Assembly: GCF_047675955.1 (NCBI RefSeq) | Contig: NW_027327412.1 | Location: 1,178,001 to 1,242,000 of the forward strand | Origin: Chlorocebus sabaeus | Taxonomy: Eukaryota > Chordata > Mammalia > Primates > Cercopithecidae | Direction of reading: 5' to 3' | Length of the DNA: 64,000 nt | Shown: positions 23,306 to 36,400 of the stretch, one piece after another | How positions within the stretch are numbered: the first letter of the stretch is position 1 | Layout: the number at the start of each line of letters is the position of its first letter | The notes under the pieces: generated by a model | What the model saw: the letters and a program-made list of their open reading frames with translations, nothing else | What the model was told of the DNA's origin: nothing | Databases searched by the model: none | Translations under genes and position numbers: made by a program

Positions 23306-25336
23306 GACCGAAAGATATTTCCTTTTTCAGCATAGACCTCTATGGGCTTCCAAATATACCTTTTCCAATTCCACAAGAACAGCCTTAGCTTAAGGCTCCT
23401 TGAAGGGAAAGATGTAACTCTGTGAGATGAATTAACAGAACACAGAGCAGTTTCTCAGAAAGCTTCTCTCCAGTTTTGAACGGAAGCTATTTCCCTTTTC
23501 AGCATAGCCCTCTATGGGCTTCCAAATATCCCTTTGCCAATTCCACAAGAACAGCCTTAGCGAAAGGCTTCTTGAAGGGAAAGATGTAACTCTGTGAGAT
23601 GAATTAACAGAACACAGAGCAGTTTCTCAGAAAGCTTCTTTCCAGTTTTGAACGGAAGATATTTCCTTTTTCACCATAGGCCTCTGTAGGGCTTCCAAAT
23701 ATCCCTTTGCCAATTCCACAAGAACAGCCTTAGCGAAAGGCTTCTTGAAGGGAAAGATGTAACTCTGTGAGATGAATTAACAGAACACAGAGCAGTTTCT
23801 CAGAAAGCTTCTTTCCAGTTTTGAACGGAAGATATTTCCTTTTTCACCATAGCCCTCCATGGGCTTCCAAATATCCCTTTTCCAATTCCACAAGAACAGC
23901 CTTAGCGAAAAGCTTCTTGAAGGGAAAGATGTAACTCTGTGAGATGAATTCACAGAACACAGAACGGTTTCTCAGAAAACTTCTCTCCAGGTTCGAACGG
24001 AAGATATTTCCTTTTTCACCATAGCCCTCTATGGGCTTCCAAATATCCCTTTGCCAATTCCACAAGAACAGCCTTAGCAAAAGGATTCTTGAAGGGAAAG
24101 ATGTAACTCTGTGAGATGAATTAACAGAACACAGAGCAGTTTCTCAGAAACTTTGTTTCCAGTTTTGTACGGAAGATATTTCCTCTTGCACCATAGCCGT
24201 CTGTGGGCTTCCAAATATCCCTTTGCCAATTCCACAAGAACAGCCTTAGCGAAAGGCTTCTTGAAGGGAAAGATGTAACTCTGTGAGATGAATTAAGACA
24301 ACACAGAGCAGTTTCTCAGAAAGCTTCTTTCCAGTGTTGAACGGGCTTCCAAATATCCCTTTAACAATTCCACAAGAACAACCTTAGGGAAAGGCTCCTT
24401 GAAGGGAAATATGTAACTCTGTGAGATGAATTAAAAGAACACAGAGCAGTTTCTCAGAAAGCTTCTTTCCAGTTTTGAACGGAAGATATTTCCTTTTTCA
24501 CCATAGCCCTCTATGGGCTTCCAAATATCCCTTTGCCAATTCCACAAGTACAGCCTTAGCGAAAGGCTTCTTGAAGGGAAAGATGTAACTCTGTGAGATG
24601 AATTAACAGAACACAGAGCAGTTTCTCAGAAAGCTTCTTTCCAGTTTTGAACGGAAGGTATTTCCTTTTTCACCATAGCCCTCTATGGGCTTCCAAATAT
24701 CCCTTTGCCAATTCCACAAGAACAGCCCTAGCGAAAGGCTCCTTGAAGGGAAAGATGTAACTCTGTGAGATGAATTAACAGAACACAGAGCAGTTTTTCA
24801 GAAAGCTTCTTTCCAGTTTTGAACGGAAGATATTTCCTTTTTCACCATAGCCCTCTATGGGCTTCCAAATATCCCTTTTCCAATTCCACAAGAACAGCCT
24901 TAGCGAAAGACTTCTTGAAGGGAAAGATGTAACTCTGTGAGATGAATTAACAGAACACAGAGCAGTTTCTCAGAAAGCTTCTTTCCAGTTTTGAACGGAA
25001 GATATTTCCTTTTTCACCATAGCCCTCTATGGGCTTCCAAATATCCCTTTTCCAATTCCACAAGAACAGCCTTAGCGAAAAGCTTCTTGAAGGGAAAGAT
25101 GTAACTCTGTGAGATGAATTCACAGAACACAGAACAGTTTCTCAGAAAACTTCTCTCCAGGTTTGAACGGAAGATATTTCCTTTTTCACCATAGCCCTCT
25201 ACGGGCTTCCAAATATCCTTTTGCCAATTCCACAAGAACAGCCTTAGCGAAAGGCTTCTTGAAGGGAGAGATGTAACTGTGTTAGATGAATTAACAGAAC
25301 ACAGAGCAGTTTCTCAGAAAGCTTCTTTCCACTTTT
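23306..25336. repeat. Third, internally shortened copy of the 15-monomer segment
   Basis: Monomers 23,306-23,994 (gaccgaaag, ggaagctatttccc, ctgtagggc, EcoRI class) match 16,121-16,809 at offset 7,185. From 23,995 the match is to 17,326-18,667 at offset 6,669. The 516-bp drop equals three whole monomers (the agtgaaag, ctctacgggc and gcgtaaggc classes), removed through a chimeric monomer at 23,995-24,166. Confidence 0.8.
24339..24476. repeat. 138-bp monomer lacking the pJ-alpha box (copy 3)
   Basis: Junction at 24344/24345, 6,669 bp after copy 2 and inside the segment 23,995-25,336 that repeats 17,326-18,667. The flanking monomers (tgtacgg version B before, aaggtatttcc after) are the same as in the other copies. 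Confidence 0.9.
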
Positions 25337-26278
25337 GAACGGAAGATATTTCCTTTTTCACCATAGCCCACTATGGGCTTCCAAATATCACTTTGCCAAT
25401 TCCACCAGAATAGCCTTAGCGAAAGGCTTCTTGAACGGAAAAATGTAAGTCTGTGAGATGAATTAACAGAACACAGAGCAGTTTCTCAGAAAGCTTCTTT
25501 CCAGTTTTGAACGGAAGATATTTCCTCTTGCACCATTGCCGTCTGTGGGCTTCCAAATATCCCTTTGCCAATTCCACAAGAACAGCCTTAGCGAAAGGCT
25601 TCTTGAAGGGAAAGATGTAACTCTGTGAGATGAATTAACAGAGCACGGAGCAGTTTCTCAGAAAGCTTCTTTCCAGTTTTGAACGGAAGATATTTCCTTT
25701 TTCACCATAGCCCTCTATGGGCTTCCTAATATCCCTTTGCAAATTCCACAAGACAGCCTTAGCAAAAGGCTTCTTGAAATGAAAGATTTAACTCTGTGAG
25801 ATGCATTAACAGAACACAGAGGAGTTTCTCAGAATGCTTCTTTCCATTTTTGAACGGAAGATATTTCCTCTTGCACCATAGCCGTCTGTGGGCTTCCAAA
25901 TATACCTTTGCCAATTCCACAAGAACAGCCTTAGCGAAAGACTTCTTGAAGGGAAAGATGTAACTCTGTGAGATGAATTACAGAACACAGAGCAGTTTCT
26001 CAGAAAGCTTCTTTCCAGTTTTGAACGGAAGATATTTCCTCTTGCACCATAGCCGTCTGTGGGCTTCCAAATATCCCTTTGCCAATTCCACAAGAACAGT
26101 CTTAGCGGAAGGCTTCTTGAAGGAAAAGATGTAACTCTGTGAGATGCATTAGCAGAACACAGAGCAGTTTCTCAGAAAGCTTCTTTCCAGTTTTGAACGG
26201 AAGATATTTCCTTTTTCACGTTAGACCTCTATGGGCTTCCAAATATCACTTTGCCAATTCCACAAGAACAGCCTTAGG
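25337..26278. repeat. Segment related to 6,673-7,958
   Basis: The monomer at 25,337 (ccacttttg, ccaccagaatag) corresponds to 6,673. From 25,509 (version B with caccattgcc) the match is to 7,189 onward at offset 18,320, becoming 18,319 after a 1-bp loss in cacaagacagcc near 25,750. Two monomers present on the left (6,845 and 7,017) are missing here. The match fades at about 26,278 (gccttaggga). Confidence 0.65.
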
Positions 26279-29200
26279 GAAAGGCTTCTTGAAGGGAAAG
26301 ATGTAACTCTGTGAGATAAATTAACAGAACACAGAACAGTTTCTCAGAAAGTTTCTTTCCAGTTTTGAACGGAAGATATTTCCTTTTTCACCATAGCCCT
26401 CTATGGACTTCCAAATATCCCTTTGCCAAATCCACAAGAACAGCCTTAGCGAAAGGCTTCTTGAAGGGAAAGATGTAACTCTGTGAGATGAATTAACAGA
26501 ACACAGAGCAGTTTCTCAGAAAGCTTCTTTCCAGTTTTGAACGGAAGATATTTCCTTTTTCACCTTAGCCCTCTATGGGCTTCCAAATATCCCTTTTCCA
26601 ATTCCACAAGAACAGCCTTAGCGAAAAGCTTCTTGAAGGGAAAGATGTAACTCTGTGAGATGAATTCACAGAACACAGAACAGTTTCTCAGAAAACTTCT
26701 CTCCAGGTTTGAACGGAAGATATTTCCTTTTTCACCATAGCCCTCTACGGGCTTCCAAATATTCCTTTGCCAATTCCACAAGAACAGCCTTAGCGAAAGG
26801 CTTCTTGAAGGGAGAGATGTAACTGTGTTAGATGAATTAACAGAACACAGAGCAGTTTCTCAGAAAGCTTCTTTCCAGTTTTGAACGGAAGATATTTCCT
26901 TTTTCACGATACACCTCTATGGGCTTCAAAATATCACTTTGCCAATTCCACAAGAACAGCCTTAGGGATAGGCTTCTTGAAGGGAAAGATGTAACTCTGT
27001 GAGATGAATTAACAGAACACAGAGCAGTTTCTCAGAATGCTTCTTTCCAGTTTTGAACGAAAGATATTTCCTCTTGCACCATTGCCGTCTGTGGGCTTCC
27101 AAATATCCCTTTGCCAATTCCACAAGAACAGCCTTAGCGAAAGGCTTCTTGAAGGGAAAGATGTAACTCTGTGAGATGAATTAACAGAACACAGAGCAGT
27201 TTCTCAGAAAGCTTCTTTCCAGTTTTGAACGGAAGATATTTCCTTTTTCACCATAGCCCTCTATGGGCTTCCAAATATCCCTTTGCCAATTCCACAAGAA
27301 CAGCGTTAGCGAAAGGCTTCTTGAACGGAAAAATGTAACTCTGTGAGATGAATTAACAGAACACAGAGCAGTTTCTCAGAAAGCTTCTTTCCAGGTTTGA
27401 ACAGAAGATATCTACTTTTTCACGTTAGCCCTCGATGGGCTTCCAAATATCACTTTGCCAATTCCACAAGAACAGCCTTAGCGAAAGGCTTCTTGAAGGG
27501 AAAGATGTAACTCTGTGAGATGAATTAACAGAACACAGAACAGTTTCTCAGAAAGCTTCTCTCCAGTTTTGAACGGAAGATATTTCCTTTTTCACCATAG
27601 CCCTCTATGGGCTTCCAAATATCCCTTTGCCAATTCCACAAGAACAGCCTTAGCGAAAGGCTTCTTGAAGGGAAAGATGTAACTCTGTGAGATGAATTAA
27701 CAGAACACAGAGGAGTTTCTCAGAAACCTTGTTTCCAGTTTTGAAAGGAAGATAATTCCTTTTTCACCATAGCCGTCTGTGGGCTTCCAAATATCCCTTT
27801 GCCAATTCCACAAGAACAGCCTTAGCGAAAGGCTTCTTGAAGGGAAAGATGTAACTCTGTGAGATGAATTAACAGAACACAGAGCAGTTTCTCAGAAAGC
27901 TTCTTTCCAGTGTTGAACAGAAGATATTTAATTTTTCACCATAGCCCTCTATGGGCTTCCAAATATCCCTTTAACAATTCCACAAGAACAACCTTAGCGA
28001 AAGGCTCCTTGAAGGGAAAGATGTAACTCTGTGAGATGAATTAACAGAACACAGAGCAGTTTCTCAGAAAGCTTCTTTCCAGTTTTGAACGGAAGATATT
28101 TCCTTTTTCACCATAGCCCTCTATGGGCTTCCAAATATCCCTTTGCCAATTCCACAAGAACAGCCTTAGCGAAAGTCTTCTTGAAGGGAAAGATGAAACT
28201 CTGTAAGATGAATTAACAGAACATAGAGAAGTTTCTTAGAAAGCTTCCTTCCAGTTTTGAACGGAAGATATTTCCTTTTTCACCATAGCACTCTATGGGC
28301 TTCCAAATATCAATATGCCAATTCCACCAGAACAGCCTTAGCGAAAGGCTTCTTGAACGGAAAAATGTAACTCTGTGAGGTGAATTAACAGAGTACAGAG
28401 CAGTTTCTCAGAAAGCTTCTTTCCAGTTTTGAACGGAGGATATTTCCTTTTTCACCATAGCCCTCTAGGGACTTCCAAATATCCCTTTGCCAAATCCACA
28501 AGAACAACCTTAGAGAAAGGCTTCTTGAAGGGAAAGATGTAACTCTGTGAGATGAATTAACAGAACACAGAGCAGTTTCTCAGAAAGGTTCTTTCCAGTT
28601 TTGAACGGAAGATATTTCCTTTTTCACCCTAGCCCTCTATTATCTTCCAAATATCCCTTTGCCAATTCCACAAGAACAGCGTTAGCGAAAGGCTTCTTGA
28701 ACGGAAACATGTAACTCTGTGAGATGAATTAACAGAACACAGAGCAGTTTCTCAAAAAGCTTCTTTCCAGTTTTGAACGGAAGATATTTCCTTTTTCACC
28801 ATAGCCCTGTATGGACTTCCAAATATCCCTTTGCCAAATGTACAAGAACAGCCTTAACAAAAGGCTTCTTGAAGGGAAAGATGTAACTCTGTGAGATGAA
28901 TTGACAGAACACAGAGCAGTTTCTCAGAAAGCTTCTTTCCAGTTTTGAACTGAAGATATTTCCTTTTTCACCATAGCCCTCTAGGGGCTTCCAAATATCC
29001 CTTTGCCAATTCCACAAGAACAGCCTTAGCAAAAGGCTTCTTGAAAGGAAAGATTTAACTCTGTGAGATGCATTAACAGAACACAGAGGAGTTTCTCAGA
29101 AAGCTTCTTTCCAGTTTTGAACGGAAGATATTTCCTCTTGCACCATAGCCATCTGTGGGCTTCCAAATATCCCTTTGCCAATTCCACAAGAACAGCCTTA

Positions 29201-30320
29201 GCGAAAGGCTTCTTGAAGGGAAAGATGTAACTCTGTGAGATGAATTAAAAGAACACAGAGTAGTTTCTCAGAAAGCTTCTTTCCAGTTTTGAACGGAAGA
29301 TAATTCCTTTTTCACCATAGCCCTCTATGGGCTTCCAAATATCCCTTTGCCAATTCCACAAGAACAGCCTTAGCAAAAGGCTTCTTGAAGGGAAATATGT
29401 AACTCTGTGAGATGAATTAACAGAACACAGAGCAGTTTCTCAGAAAACTTGTTTCCAGTTTTGAACGGAAGATATTTCCTCTTGCACCATAGCCGTCTGT
29501 GGGCTTCCAAATATCCCTTTGCCAATTCCACAAGAACAGCCTTAGCGAAAGGCTTCTTGAAGGGAAAGATGTAACTCTGTGAGATGAATTAACAGAACAC
29601 AGAGCAGTTTCTCAGAAAGCTTCTTTCCGTTTTGAACGGAAGATATTTCCTTTTTCACGATAGCCTTCTATGGAGTTCCAAATATCCCTTTACCAATTCC
29701 ACAAGAACAACCTTAGTGAAAGGCTCCTTGAAGGGAAAGATGTAACTCTGTGAGATGAATTAACAGAACACAGAGCAGTTTCTCAGAAAGCTTCTTTCCA
29801 GTTTTGAACGGAAGATATTTCCTTTTTCAGCATAGCCCTCTATGGGCTTCCAATTACCCCTTTGCCAATTCCACAAGAACATCCTTAGCGAAAGGCTTCT
29901 TGAAGGGAAAGATGTAACTCTGTGAGATGAATTAACAGAACACAGAGCAGTTTCTCAGAAAGGTTCTTTCCAGTTTTGAACGGAAGATATTTCCTTTTTC
30001 ACCCTAGCCCTCTACGGGCTTCCAAATATCCCCTTGCCAATTCCACAAGAACAGCCTTAGGGAAAGGCTTCTTGAAGGGAAAGATGTAACTCTGTGAGAT
30101 GAATTAACAGAACACAGAGCAGTTTCTCAGAAAGCTTCTTTCCAGTTTTTAACGGAAGATATTTCCTTTTTCACCATAGCCCTCTATGGGCTTCCAAATA
30201 TCCCTTTGCCAATTCCACAAGAACAGCCTTAGCAAAAGGATTCTTGAAGGGACAGATGTAACTCTGTGAGATGAATTAACAGAACACAGAGCAGTTTCTC
30301 AGAAACCTTGTTTCCAGTTT
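26279..30320. repeat. Transition zone of alpha satellite without an assigned long unit
   Basis: These are ordinary monomers mixing left-part classes (EcoRI class at 26,539; cacgatacacc at 26,883, like 7,017) with right-part classes (gtgttgaacag with tttaattttt near 27,910; cactctatggg near 28,290; ccctctattatc near 28,635). 28,635-29,050 repeats 52,021-52,436 at offset 23,386, sharing tctattatc and the unusual ctcaaaaagc. I could not assign a longer repeat unit by eye. Confidence 0.6.
27743..27914. repeat. Recombinant monomer: version A box with version B flank
   Basis: The monomer has the version A box (27,756-27,772) followed directly by CCGTCTGTGGG, which normally goes only with version B. 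It begins gaaagg in place of gaacgg and has gataattcc. It is the one clear exchange I saw between the two linked haplotypes, with the crossover inside or just after caccatag. Confidence 0.75.
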
Positions 30321-31697
30321 TGAACGGAAGATATTTCCTCTTGCACCATAGCCGTCTGTGGGCTTCCAAATATCCCTTTGCCAATTCCACAAGAACAGCC
30401 TTAGCGAAAGGCTTCTTGAAGGGAAAGATGTAACTCTGTGAGATGAATTAACAGAACACAGAGCAGTTTCTCAGAAAGCTTCTTTCCAGTGTTGAACAGA
30501 AGATATTTAATTTTTCACGATAGCCCTCTATGGGCTTCCAAATATCCCTTTAACAATTCCACAAGAACAACCTTAGCGAAAGGCTCCTTGAAGGGAAAGA
30601 TGTAACTCTGTGAGATGAATTAACAGAACACAGAGCAGTTTCTCAGAAAGCTTCTTTCCAGTTTTGAACGGAAGATATTTCCTTTTTCACCATAGCCCTC
30701 TATGGGCTTCCAAATATCCCTTTGCCAATTCCACAAGAACAACCTTAGCGAAAGGCTCCTTGAAGGGAAAGATGTAACTCTGTGAGATGAATTAACAGAA
30801 CACAGAGCAGTTTCTCAGAAAGCTTCTTTCCAGTTTTGAACGGAAGATATTTCCTTTTTCACCATAGCCCTCTATGGGCTTCCAAATATCCCTTTGCCAA
30901 TTCCACAAGAACAGCCTTAGCGAAAGGCTTCTTGAAGGGAAAGATGTAACTCTGTGAGATGAATTAACAGAACACAGAGCAGTTTCTCAGAAAGCTTCTT
31001 TCCAGTTTTGAACGGAAGATATTTCCTCTTGCACCATAGCCGTCTGTGGGCTTGCAAATATCCCTTTGCCAATTCCACAACAACAGCCTTAGCGGAAGGG
31101 TTCTTCAAGGGAAAGATGTAACTCTGTGAGATGAATTAATAGAACACAGAGCACTTTCTCAGAAAGCTTCTTTCCAGTTTTGAACGGAAGATATTTCCTT
31201 TTTCACGATACACCTCTATGGGCTTCAAGATATCACTTTGCCAATTACACAAGAACAGCCTTAGGGAAAGGCTTCTTGAAGGGAAAGATGTAACTCTGTG
31301 AGATGAATTAACAGAACACAGAGCAGTTTCTCAGAATGCTTCTTTCCAGTTTTGAACGAAAGATATTTCCTCTTGCACCATTGCCGTCTGTGGGCTTCCA
31401 AATATCCCTTTGCCAATTCCACAAGAACAGCTTTAGCGAAAGGCTTCTTGAAGGGAAAGATGTAACTCTGTGAGATGAATTAACAGAAAACAGAACAGTT
31501 TCTCAGAAAGCTTCTCTCCAGGTTTGAACGGAAGATATTTCCTTTTTCACCATAGCCCTCTATGGGCTTCCAAATATCCCTTTGCCAATTCCACAAGAAC
31601 AGCCTTAGCGAAAGGCTTCTTGAAGGGAAAGATGTAACTCTGTGAGATGAATTAACAGAACACAGAGCAGTTTCTCAGAAAGCTTCTTTCCAGTTTT
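30321..31697. repeat. Eight-monomer segment repeated at 33,245-34,621 (offset 2,924)
   Basis: Shared markers are version B at 30,322/33,246, gtgttgaacag with tttaattttt at 30,494/33,418, caacc/gaaaggctcc monomers, cttgcaaatatcc with cacaacaac, aattaatag, gatacacc with ttcaagatatc, gaacgaaag with caccattgcc, and gaaaacagaac. The offset is 17 monomers. At the right edge the copies separate: the right copy has ccctgtatggg and gaaccgaag. Confidence 0.8.
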
Positions 31698-31870
31698 GAA
31701 CGGAAGATATTTCCTTTTTCACCGTAGCCCTCTATGGGCTTCCAAATATCCCTTTGCCAATTCCACAAGAACAGCCTTAGCGAAAGGCTTCTTGAAGGGA
31801 AAGATGTAACTCTGTGAGATGAATTAACAGAACACAGAGCAGTTTCTCAGAAAGCTTCTTTCCAGTTTTG

Positions 31871-33412
31871 AACGGAAGATATTTCCTTTTTCACCAGAGC
31901 CCTCTATGGGCTTCCAAATATCCCTTTGCCAATTCCACAAGAACAGCCTTAGCGAAAGGCTTCTTGAAGGGAAAGATGTAACTCTGTGAGATGAATTAAC
32001 AGAACACAGAGCCGTTTCTCAGAAAGCTTCTTTCCAGTTTTGAACGGAAGATATTTCCTTTTTCACCATAGCCCTCTATGGGCTTCCAAATATCCCTTTG
32101 CCAATTCCACAAGAACAGCCTTAGCGAAAGGCTCCTTGAAGGGAAAGATGTAACTCTGTGAGATGAATTAACAGAACACAGAGCAGTTTCTCAGAAAGCT
32201 TCTTTCCAGCTTTGAACGGAAGATATTTCCTTTTTCACCATAGCCCTCTATGGGCTTCCAAATACCCCTTTTCCAATTCCACAAGAACAGCCTTAGCGAA
32301 AGGCTTCTTGAAGGGAAAGATGAAACTCTGTAAGATGAATTAACAGAACATAGAGAAGATTCTCAGAAAGCTTCCTTCCAGTTTTGAACGGAAGATATTT
32401 CCTTTTTCACCATAGCACTCTATGGGCTTCCAAATATCACTATGCCAATTCCACCAGAACAGGCTTAGCGAAAGGCTTCTTGAACGGAAAAATGTAACTC
32501 TGTGAGGTGAATTAACAGAATACAGAGCAGTTTCTCAGAAAGCTTCTTTCCAGTTTTGAACGGAGGATATTTCCTTTTTCACCATAGCCCTCTAGGGACT
32601 TCCAAATATCCCTTTGCCAAATCCACAAGAACAGCCTTAGAGAAAGGCTTCTTGAAGGGAATGATGTAACTCTGTGAGATGAATTAACAGAACACAGAGC
32701 AGTTTCTCAGAAAGGTTCTTTCCAGTTTTGAACGGAAGATATTTCCTTTTTCAATATAGACCTCTATGGGCTTCCAAATATCACTTTGCCAATTCCAAAA
32801 GAACAGCCTTAGCGAAAGGCTTCTTTAACGGAAAATTGTAACTCTGTGAGATGAATTAACAGATCACAGAGCAGTTTCTCACAAAGCTTCTTTCCAGTTT
32901 TTAACGGAAGATATTGCTTTTTTCACCATAGCCCTCTATGGACTTCCAAATATCCCTTTGTCAAATCCACAAGAACAGCCTTAGCGAAAGGCTTCTTGAA
33001 GGGAAAGATGTAACTCTGTGAGATGAATTAACAGAACACAGAGCAGTTTCTCAGAAAGCTTCTTTCCAATTTTGAACGGAAGATATTTCCTTTTTCACCT
33101 TAGCCCTCTATGGGCTTCCAAATATCCGTTTGCCAATTCCACAAGAACAGCCTTAGCGAAAGGCTTCTTGAAGGGAAAGATGTAACTCTGTTAGATGAAT
33201 TAACAGAACACAGAGCAGTTTCTCAGAAAGCTTCTTTCCAGTTTTGAACGGAAGATATTTCCTCTTGCACCATAGCCGTCTGTGGGCTTCCAAATATCCC
33301 TTTGCCAATTCCACAAGAACAGCCTTAGCGAAAGGCTTCTTGAAGGGAAAGATGTAACTCTGTGAGATGAATTAAAAGAACACAGAGCAGTTTCTCAGAA
33401 AGCTTCTTTCCA
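31871..33412. repeat. Nine-monomer segment repeated at 35,311-36,852 (offset 3,440)
   Basis: The offset equals exactly 20 x 172. Shared rare variants include gccgtttctc (32,011/35,451), aaatacccc, agaagattctc, cactctatggg, cagaacaggc, gtgaggtg, gaggatattt, ggaatgatg, caatatagacc, tctcacaaagc and atccgtttgcc. I noticed only small differences, such as tttttaacgg (32,899) against ttttgaacgg, and caccagag against caccatag. The match ends where 33,418 (gtgttgaacag) and 36,858 (standard) differ. Confidence 0.85.
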
Positions 33413-36400
33413 GTGTTGAACAGAAGATATTTAATTTTTCACGATAGCCCTCTATGGGCTTCCAAATATCCCTTTAACAATTCCACAAGAACAACCTTAG
33501 CGAAAGGCTCCTTGAAGGGAAAGATGTAACTCTGTGAGATGAATTAACAGAACACAGAGCAGTTTCTCAGAAAGCTTCTTTCCAGTTTTGAACGGAAGAT
33601 ATTTCCTTTTTCACCATAGCCCTCTATGGGCTTCCAAATATCCCTTTGCCAATTCCACAAGAACAACCTTAGCGAAAGGCTCCTTGAAGGGAAAGATGTA
33701 ACTCTGTGAGATGAATTAACAGAACACAGAGCAGTTTCTCAGAAAGCTTCTTTCCAGTTTTGAACGGAAGATATTTCCTTTTTCACCATAGCCCTCTATG
33801 GGCTTCCAAATATCCCTTTGCCAATTCCACAAGAACAGCCTTAGCGAAAGGCTTCTTGAAGGGAAAGATGTAACTCTGTGAGATGAATTAACAGAACACA
33901 GAGCAGTTTCTCAGAAAGCTTCTTTCCAGTTTTGAACGGAAGATATTTCCTCTTGCACCATAGCCGTCTGTGGGCTTGCAAATATCCCTTTGCCAATTCC
34001 ACAACAACAGCCTTAGCGGAAGGGTTCTTCAAGGGAAAGATGTAACTCTGTGAGATGAATTAATAGAACACAGAGCACTTTCTCAGAAAGCTTCTTTCCA
34101 GTTTTGAACGGAAGATATTTCCTTTTTCACGATACACCTCTATGGGCTTCAAGATATCACTTTGCCAATTACACAAGAACAGCCTTAGGGAAAGGCTTCT
34201 TGAAGGGAAAGATGTAACTCTGTGAGATGAATTAACAGAACACAGAGCAGTTTCTCAGAATGCTTCTTTCCAGTTTTGAACGAAAGATATTTCCTCTTGC
34301 ACCATTGCCGTCTGTGGGCTTCCAAATATCCCTTTGCCAATTCCACAAGAACAGCTTTAGCGAAAGGCTTCTTGAAGGGAAAGATGTAACTCTGTGAGAT
34401 GAATTAACAGAAAACAGAACAGTTTCTCAGAAAGCTTCTCTCCAGGTTTGAACGGAAGATATTTCCTTTTTCACCATAGCCCTGTATGGGCTTCCAAATA
34501 TCCCTTTGCCAATTCCACAAGAACAGCCTTAGTGAAAGGCTTCTTGAAGGGAAAGATGTAACTCTGTGAGATGAATTAACAGAACACAGAGCAGTTTCTC
34601 AGAAAGCTTCTTTCCAGTTTTGAACCGAAGATATTTCCACTTGCACCATAGCCGTCTGTGGGCTTCCAAATATCCCTTTGCCAATTCCACAAGAACAGCC
34701 TTAGCGAAAGGCTTCTTGAAGGGAAAGATGTAACTCTGTGAGATGAATTAACAGAACACAGAGCAGTTTCTCAGAAAGCTTCTTTCCAGTTTTGAACGGA
34801 AGATATTTCCTTTTTCACCATAGCCCTCTATGGGCTTCCAAATATCCCTTTGCCAATTCCACAAGAACAGCCTTAGCAAAAGGATTCTTGAAGGGACAGA
34901 TGTAACTCTGTGAGATGAATTAACAGAACACAGAGCAGTTTCTCAGAAACCTTGTTTCCAGTTTTGAACGGAAGATATTTCCTCTTGCACCATAGCCGTC
35001 TGTGGGCTTCCAAATATCCCTTTGCCAATTCCACAAGAACAGCCTTAGCGAAAGGCTTCTTGAAGGGAAAGATGTAACTCTGTGAGATGAATTAACAGAA
35101 CACAGAGCAGTTTCTCAGAAAGCTTCTTTCCAGTGTTGAACAGAAGATATTTAATTTTTCACGATAGCCCTCTATGGGCTTCCAAATATCCCTTTAACAA
35201 TTCCACAAGAACAACCTTAGCGAAAGGCTCCTTGAAGGGAAAGATGTAACTCTGTGAGATGAATTAACAGAACACAGAGCAGTTTCTCAGAAAGCTTCTT
35301 TCCAGTTTTGAACGGAAGATATTTCCTTTTTCACCATAGCCCTCTATGGGCTTCCAAATATCCCTTTGCCAATTCCACAAGAACAGCCTTAGCGAAAGGC
35401 TTCTTGAAGGGAAAGATGTAACTCTGTGAGATGAATTAACAGAACACAGAGCCGTTTCTCAGAAAGCTTCTTTCCAGTTTTGAACGGAAGATATTTCCTT
35501 TTTCACCATAGCCCTCTATGGGCTTCCAAATATCCCTTTGCCAATTCCACAAGAACAGCCTTAGCGAAAGGCTCCTTGAAGGGAAAGATGTAACTCTGTG
35601 AGATGAATTAACAGAACACAGAGCAGTTTCTCAGAAAGCTTCTTTCCAGCTTTGAACGGAAGATATTTCCTTTTTCACCATAGCCCTCTATGGGCTTCCA
35701 AATACCCCTTTTCCAATTCCACAAGAACAGCCTTAGCGAAAGGCTTCTTGAAGGGAAAGATGAAACTCTGTAAGATGAATTAACAGAACATAGAGAAGAT
35801 TCTCAGAAAGCTTCCTTCCAGTTTTGAACGGAAGATATTTCCTTTTTCACCATAGCACTCTATGGGCTTCCAAATATCACTATGCCAATTCCACCAGAAC
35901 AGGCTTAGCGAAAGGCTTCTTGAACGGAAAAATGTAACTCTGTGAGGTGAATTAACAGAATACAGAGCAGTTTCTCAGAAAGCTTCTTTCCAGTTTTGAA
36001 CGGAGGATATTTCCTTTTTCACCATAGCCCTCTAGGGACTTCCAAATATCCCTTTGCCAAATCCACAAGAACAGCCTTAGAGAAAGGCTTCTTGAAGGGA
36101 ATGATGTAACTCTGTGAGATGAATTAACAGAACACAGAGCAGTTTCTCAGAAAGGTTCTTTCCAGTTTTGAACGGAAGATATTTCCTTTTTCAATATAGA
36201 CCTCTATGGGCTTCCAAATATCACTTTGCCAATTCCAAAAGAACAGCCTTAGCGAAAGGCTTCTTTAACGGAAAATTGTAACTCTGTGAGATGAATTAAC
36301 AGATCACAGAGCAGTTTCTCACAAAGCTTCTTTCCAGTTTTGAACGGAAGATATTGCTTTTTTCACCATAGCCCTCTATGGACTTCCAAATATCCCTTTG

